A stretch of DNA of 52,128 nt from NCBI GenBank assembly GCA_905214265.1, contig CAJMLQ010000004.1, positions 1 through 52,128 on the forward strand. Direction: 5' to 3'. This DNA comes from an uncultured bacterium. GTDB lineage: Bacteria; Bacillota; Clostridia; Oscillospirales; Ruminococcaceae. The notes beneath the pieces were generated by a model. That model did not search any database. It was not told the DNA's origin and saw only the letters and a list, made by a program, of their open reading frames with translations. Positions 49,545 through 52,128 of the stretch are shown here, one piece after another. Numbering within the stretch: position 1 is the first letter of the stretch; the number at the start of each line of letters is the position of its first letter. Position numbers and translations under genes: made by a program.

Positions 49545-50378
49545 ATGCGGCAGCCGTCGATGCGGCGCCGCCGGAAAGCGCTGATCTGCTGTGGGGTCTG
49601 CATGGCGCTGACGGTTGGCATTGCAGCATACACACTTTTTCTTTCCTGGGGAGAGCCGGACGCGGAGGCTGCGGAGAGTTCTGTCCAGGCTTCCGTTTTG
49701 GCCGATCCCTCGGCGCCCCCGGAGGATTCGGAATTCATACGGATCGAGCCGGTCGAGGTGGAAGGCATCGATCCGGACCGTCCGATCATCGCTCTGACGG
49801 TGGACGATTCGGTGACGGCTCTCACGCATGAATACTGCCGCGTGATAGAGGCGAACGGTTGTACGGCCACCTTTTTCACAGTGGGATATCTGGCCGAGGA
49901 GGATCCGGAAACCTTAAAAGCTCTGGCGGACGCCGGAATGGAGATCGGCAATCACGGCTACAGCCATCAACAGCTGGTGGGACTCAGCGAGGAGAAAATC
50001 CGGCAGCAGATATCCCGGACGGATGAGCTGTTGGAGCGGCTTTTAGGGAAAGTGCCCGCGCTGATGCGGCCGCCTTACAGCCGAGTAAATCAGGATGTGC
50101 TGGACGCCGCCGGCCATCCGGTGATTTTGTGGAACTTGGATGTTCAGGATGCGGTGGCCAGTTCTTCAGACGAGGTACTGAACCGGCTTTTGTCCGCAGC
50201 AGACGGAGATATCGTCCGGGTCCACGATGGCATTTCGATGACACTGGACGCGCTGAAGGAAGGGCTTCCCGCTCTTCGGGAAGCGGGAATGCAGGTGACG
50301 ACGGTGAGTAATCTGTTTGCCGTTCGGGGATATGCCCTACAGGACGGCCGGCGGTATAGCGCACTGCCGGGGGAATGA
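49545..50378 (+). CDS. Polysaccharide deacetylase family protein
   Basis: 277 residues. NodB-type carbohydrate esterase 4 domain after an N-terminal membrane anchor (ALICCGVCMALTVGIAAYTLFL). Motif 1 is TVDDSVTA in place of the usual TFDDG; both aspartates (D87, D88) are kept. Motif 2 is GNHGYSH with metal histidines H137 and H141. Motif 3 is RPPYSR; motif 4 LWNLDVQDA; motif 5 VRVHDG. Likely removes acetyl groups from peptidoglycan or another surface glycan, outside the membrane. GGGAGGG lies 5 bases before the ATG. Its place after the ger operon could mean a spore cortex or wall role, but that is inference. Confidence 0.88.
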   Translation: MRQPSMRRRRKALICCGVCMALTVGIAAYTLFLSWGEPDAEAAESSVQASVLADPSAPPEDSEFIRIEPVEVEGIDPDRPIIALTVDDSVTALTHEYCRVIEANGCTATFFTVGYLAEEDPETLKALADAGMEIGNHGYSHQQLVGLSEEKIRQQISRTDELLERLLGKVPALMRPPYSRVNQDVLDAAGHPVILWNLDVQDAVASSSDEVLNRLLSAADGDIVRVHDGISMTLDALKEGLPALREAGMQVTTVSNLFAVRGYALQDGRRYSALPGE

Positions 50379-50393
50379 TTTACTTGAAAAAAT

Positions 50394-50436
50394 GCGGTCT
50401 CCGGAAGAAACGCAAAAAGTTTCTTCCGGAGACCGC
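50394..50436. terminator. Bidirectional terminator between convergent genes
   Basis: An 18-base-pair perfect stem, GCGGTCTCCGGAAGAAAC with its complement, around GCAAAAA. T-runs on both sides (ATTTTTTC on minus, TGCTTTT on plus). Confidence 0.88.
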
Positions 50437-50452
50437 TGCTTTTGGCCGGGTA

Positions 50453-50764
50453 TTACAGATCAAGCATGTCAAGGACTGCCTGCTTCGGCTGAACGCCGAC
50501 AGTCTGAGCGGCAATTTCTCCGTCTTTGAAGACCATGAGGGTGGGGATGCTCATAACGCCGTATTCCTGGGCAAGAGCCGGTTCCGCATCGATGTCCACC
50601 TTGCAGACCAAGGCATTGTCGCCGACCGCCTCGGCGACCTCGTCCAGAATGGGCGCCATCATGCGGCAGGGATTGCACCAGGAAGCCCAGAAATCCACCA
50701 AAACTGGTTTTTCAGACTGCAGAACACGGTTAAAAGCCTCTGTTGTTACATGAATTACGCTCAT
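50453..50764 (-). CDS. trxA: Thioredoxin
   Basis: 103 residues. General disulfide reductase. The active site is WCNPC (C30, C33), a variant of the usual WCGPC, with the cis-proline P74 in SIPTLMVF and the opening PVLVDFWASW. Cytoplasmic, no signal. The Gly-to-Asn change inside the CxxC pair can shift redox potential. AAAGGAG lies upstream. It is 17 bases downstream of the aspartate carbamoyltransferase gene and probably co-transcribed with it. Confidence 0.93.
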   Translation of the reverse strand: MSVIHVTTEAFNRVLQSEKPVLVDFWASWCNPCRMMAPILDEVAEAVGDNALVCKVDIDAEPALAQEYGVMSIPTLMVFKDGEIAAQTVGVQPKQAVLDMLDL

Positions 50765-50781
50765 TAGAATGACTCCTTTCG

Positions 50782-51864
50782 CTAAATCAGCTGTTTGTGT
50801 TCACAATATTCACATACCAGCATGCCGCTGCTTTCCAGGAAGGATTTTTTGAGGTACGGCTCCCGGTTTGTGATGCAGTTGGGGTTTGCGCAGCACTCGT
50901 TGCTGTGCGAAGTGCCGCGGAACAGTGGAGAGGCGGGCGCTTTGCCTTCCAGCAGGGTCAGGATCAGGGCCATTCGGGTAAAGACACCGTACTGGGCCTG
51001 CTTGAAATAGACTGCCCGGGGATCCTCGTCCACCTCCGGTGTGATTTCATCCACCCGAGGAAGAGGATGGAGAACCTTCATGCCGGGCTTTGCCAAGGAC
51101 ATTTTTTCCGTATTCAAAACATAGACGTCCTTTTGTTTCTGGTATTCCTGCTGAGAGGAAAAACGTTCGGCCTGAATCCGCGTCATATAAAGGATGTCCA
51201 GCTCACCGATCACCTCCGTGAGGGAAAAAACCTCATGATAGGAACATCCGGCACTGTTGAGAACGTTTTTGACATAGGCGGGCACGGCCAACTGGTCCGT
51301 TGAAATCAGGATGAAGCGGTTGCCGGGGAATTTGGTCAGCGCCTTAATTAGGGAATGAACAGTGCGCCCGTATTTTAAATCTCCGCAGATTCCGATGGTG
51401 AGGTTATCGAGGCGGCCTTTTTCCCGCACCAATGTAACCAAGTCGGTCAGAGTCTGAGTCGGGTGAAGGTGTCCGCCGTCTCCTGCGTTGATGACCGGGC
51501 ATTTGGAATAAGCTGCGGCAGCCTTAGCGGCGCCTTCTTGCGGATGGCGGATGGCAATGATGTCCGCATAGCCGTTCATCATGCGGATCGTGTCCGCCAG
51601 GGTTTCTCCTTTGGCGACAGAGGAGTTCTGCGGATTGGAAAAGCCCAATGTCTGTCCGCCGAGACGGTACATGGCAGATTTGAAAGAGTTTTGCGTTCGG
51701 GTAGAAGGTTCATAAAAAAGCGTTGCAAGAATGCGGCCTTCCATTTTACCATAGAAGCGTCTGGGGTCTCGTTCTATTTCCAGTGCCAGTTGGATCAGGG
51801 CTTCCCATTCTTCCCTAGGCCAGTCGCTCAGGTCGATCAAATGATGAGAAGATGGACAAAACAT
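50782..51864 (-). CDS. pyrB: Aspartate carbamoyltransferase with C-terminal PyrI-like zinc motif
   Basis: 360 residues. Makes N-carbamoyl-aspartate from carbamoyl phosphate and aspartate, the committed step of pyrimidine synthesis. Carbamoyl-phosphate loop FYEPSTRTQNSF (S54-T57), the 80s loop SSVAKGE with K85, HPTQTL near 134, and HPLPR at 266-270 are all present. After the normal end of PyrB, about residue 312, a tail carries C325-ANPN-C330 and C351-EY-C354, with NREPYLKKSF between. This is the CxxxxC/CxxC zinc arrangement of the regulatory chain PyrI, without its nucleotide-binding allosteric domain. AAAGGA lies upstream of the ATG. Confidence 0.93.
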   Translation of the reverse strand: MFCPSSHHLIDLSDWPREEWEALIQLALEIERDPRRFYGKMEGRILATLFYEPSTRTQNSFKSAMYRLGGQTLGFSNPQNSSVAKGETLADTIRMMNGYADIIAIRHPQEGAAKAAAAYSKCPVINAGDGGHLHPTQTLTDLVTLVREKGRLDNLTIGICGDLKYGRTVHSLIKALTKFPGNRFILISTDQLAVPAYVKNVLNSAGCSYHEVFSLTEVIGELDILYMTRIQAERFSSQQEYQKQKDVYVLNTEKMSLAKPGMKVLHPLPRVDEITPEVDEDPRAVYFKQAQYGVFTRMALILTLLEGKAPASPLFRGTSHSNECCANPNCITNREPYLKKSFLESSGMLVCEYCEHKQLI

Positions 51865-51913
51865 GCGATCATTCCTTTCTAAGGCGAACCACTCATCCGG
51901 TCAGCTTTGCTTT

Positions 51914-51942
51914 ATTTTAACATTTTTTCGAGGACTTTACAA
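51914..51942 (-). promoter_or_regulatory. Promoter of pyrB-trxA
   Basis: On the minus strand TTGTAA, 17 bases, TAAAAT, about 50 bases before the pyrB start. The leader is too short for a PyrR-type attenuator, and I see none. Confidence 0.6.
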
Positions 51943-52041
51943 GGCGTTCTGAAAAATGATAGCAGATTCTCTATTAAAATGGAGAGAATCAGGAGAGAAA
52001 CCAGAAAAAATAAAAAAACATGATTTGTTGTTAAAAAGCCC

Positions 52042-52070
52042 TTGACAAATTTTGCAGAATGTAGTAATAT
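52042..52070 (+). promoter_or_regulatory. Promoter for a gene beyond the window
   Basis: TTGACA, 17 bases, TAATAT. The transcript would start near position 52077 with a purine-rich leader that leaves the window; no start codon is visible before the end. Confidence 0.65.
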
Positions 52071-52128
52071 ATAAAAGCTGTCGAAAAAGGCGGTCTGAAG
52101 AAGGAAGAACGGAGCGAAAAAAAGCCTC

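Noticed and set aside
52071..52128. Riboswitch or T-box leader at the right edge
   Set aside because: Only about 50 bases of leader are visible and no diagnostic stem or conserved box can be seen.
1..52128. CRISPR arrays, tRNA or rRNA genes
   Set aside because: No regularly spaced repeats and no cloverleaf or rRNA-like sequence were seen on either strand by eye; a covariance-model scan would be needed to be certain.

Overview
The window looks like a chromosomal segment of an anaerobic, spore-forming, low-to-mid-GC member of the Clostridia (Oscillospiraceae/Ruminococcaceae type is my best guess). The reasons are a GerA/GerB/GerC germinant-receptor operon, a SpoIID-type protein, a rubredoxin plus flavodiiron protein pair, lipoprotein signal peptides, a class B sortase, strong AGGAGG-type ribosome binding sites with several TTG/GTG starts, and well-formed sigma-A promoters. 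No rRNA, tRNA, CRISPR array or complete transposon is visible.

Layout. (A) 1-11.6 kb, visibly AT-richer than most of the rest: a minus-strand glycan-use operon (Lpl-type sugar ABC transporter, a large toroid-like protein, an oxidoreductase, a GH92 alpha-mannosidase) read away from a divergent membrane-anchored AraC-type sensor-regulator. (B) 11.6-12.4 kb: decayed accessory DNA with an ImmA/IrrE-like peptidase pseudogene and a long hairpin. (C) 12.4-20.7 kb: MerR regulator, Ogt DNA repair protein, GNAT enzymes, a WG-repeat lipoprotein plus orphan PstS-like lipoprotein operon, then a BlaI repressor with an M56 peptidase fused to an M23 peptidase, and a PocR/AraC regulator. (D) 20.8-24.7 kb: two sugar isomerase/epimerase-like TIM barrels and a Gfo/Idh/MocA dehydrogenase, divergent from an AraC/cupin regulator. 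(E) 24.7-31.6 kb: a minus-strand series NifS-like desulfurase, ThiI, LrgA, LrgB, a class B sortase carrying a degenerate CinA domain, a Ser/Pro-rich membrane protein and a SpoIID-like protein. (F) 31.9-41.1 kb: RadC, RidA, a broken 5' copy of uvrB, an AT-rich insert with a YitT gene, an apparently restored uvrB, a Nudix fusion protein, a kinase-like remnant, a GNAT and uvrA. (G) 41.2-44.1 kb: rubredoxin, flavodiiron protein and a GH125 alpha-mannosidase. (H) 44.3-52.1 kb: DUF4363/DUF421 membrane proteins divergent from gerA-gerB-gerC, a polysaccharide deacetylase, thioredoxin and an aspartate carbamoyltransferase with a PyrI-like zinc motif.

How the parts fit. GH92 and GH125 are both alpha-mannosidase families, so the organism probably trims mannose-containing glycans (N-glycans or yeast mannan); region D would process imported or modified sugars. 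uvrA and uvrB supply nucleotide-excision repair and Ogt direct reversal. The NifS-like protein and ThiI form a sulfur-transfer pair for tRNA 4-thiouridine or thiamine. Region E is rich in envelope functions.

The observations I rate highest are the uvrB locus, where an approximately 1.17 kb AT-rich insert appears to have displaced the native 5' end and brought a replacement 5' end with it; the CinA-sortase fusion with lost CinA active-site residues; and the BlaI-controlled M56-M23 fusion.
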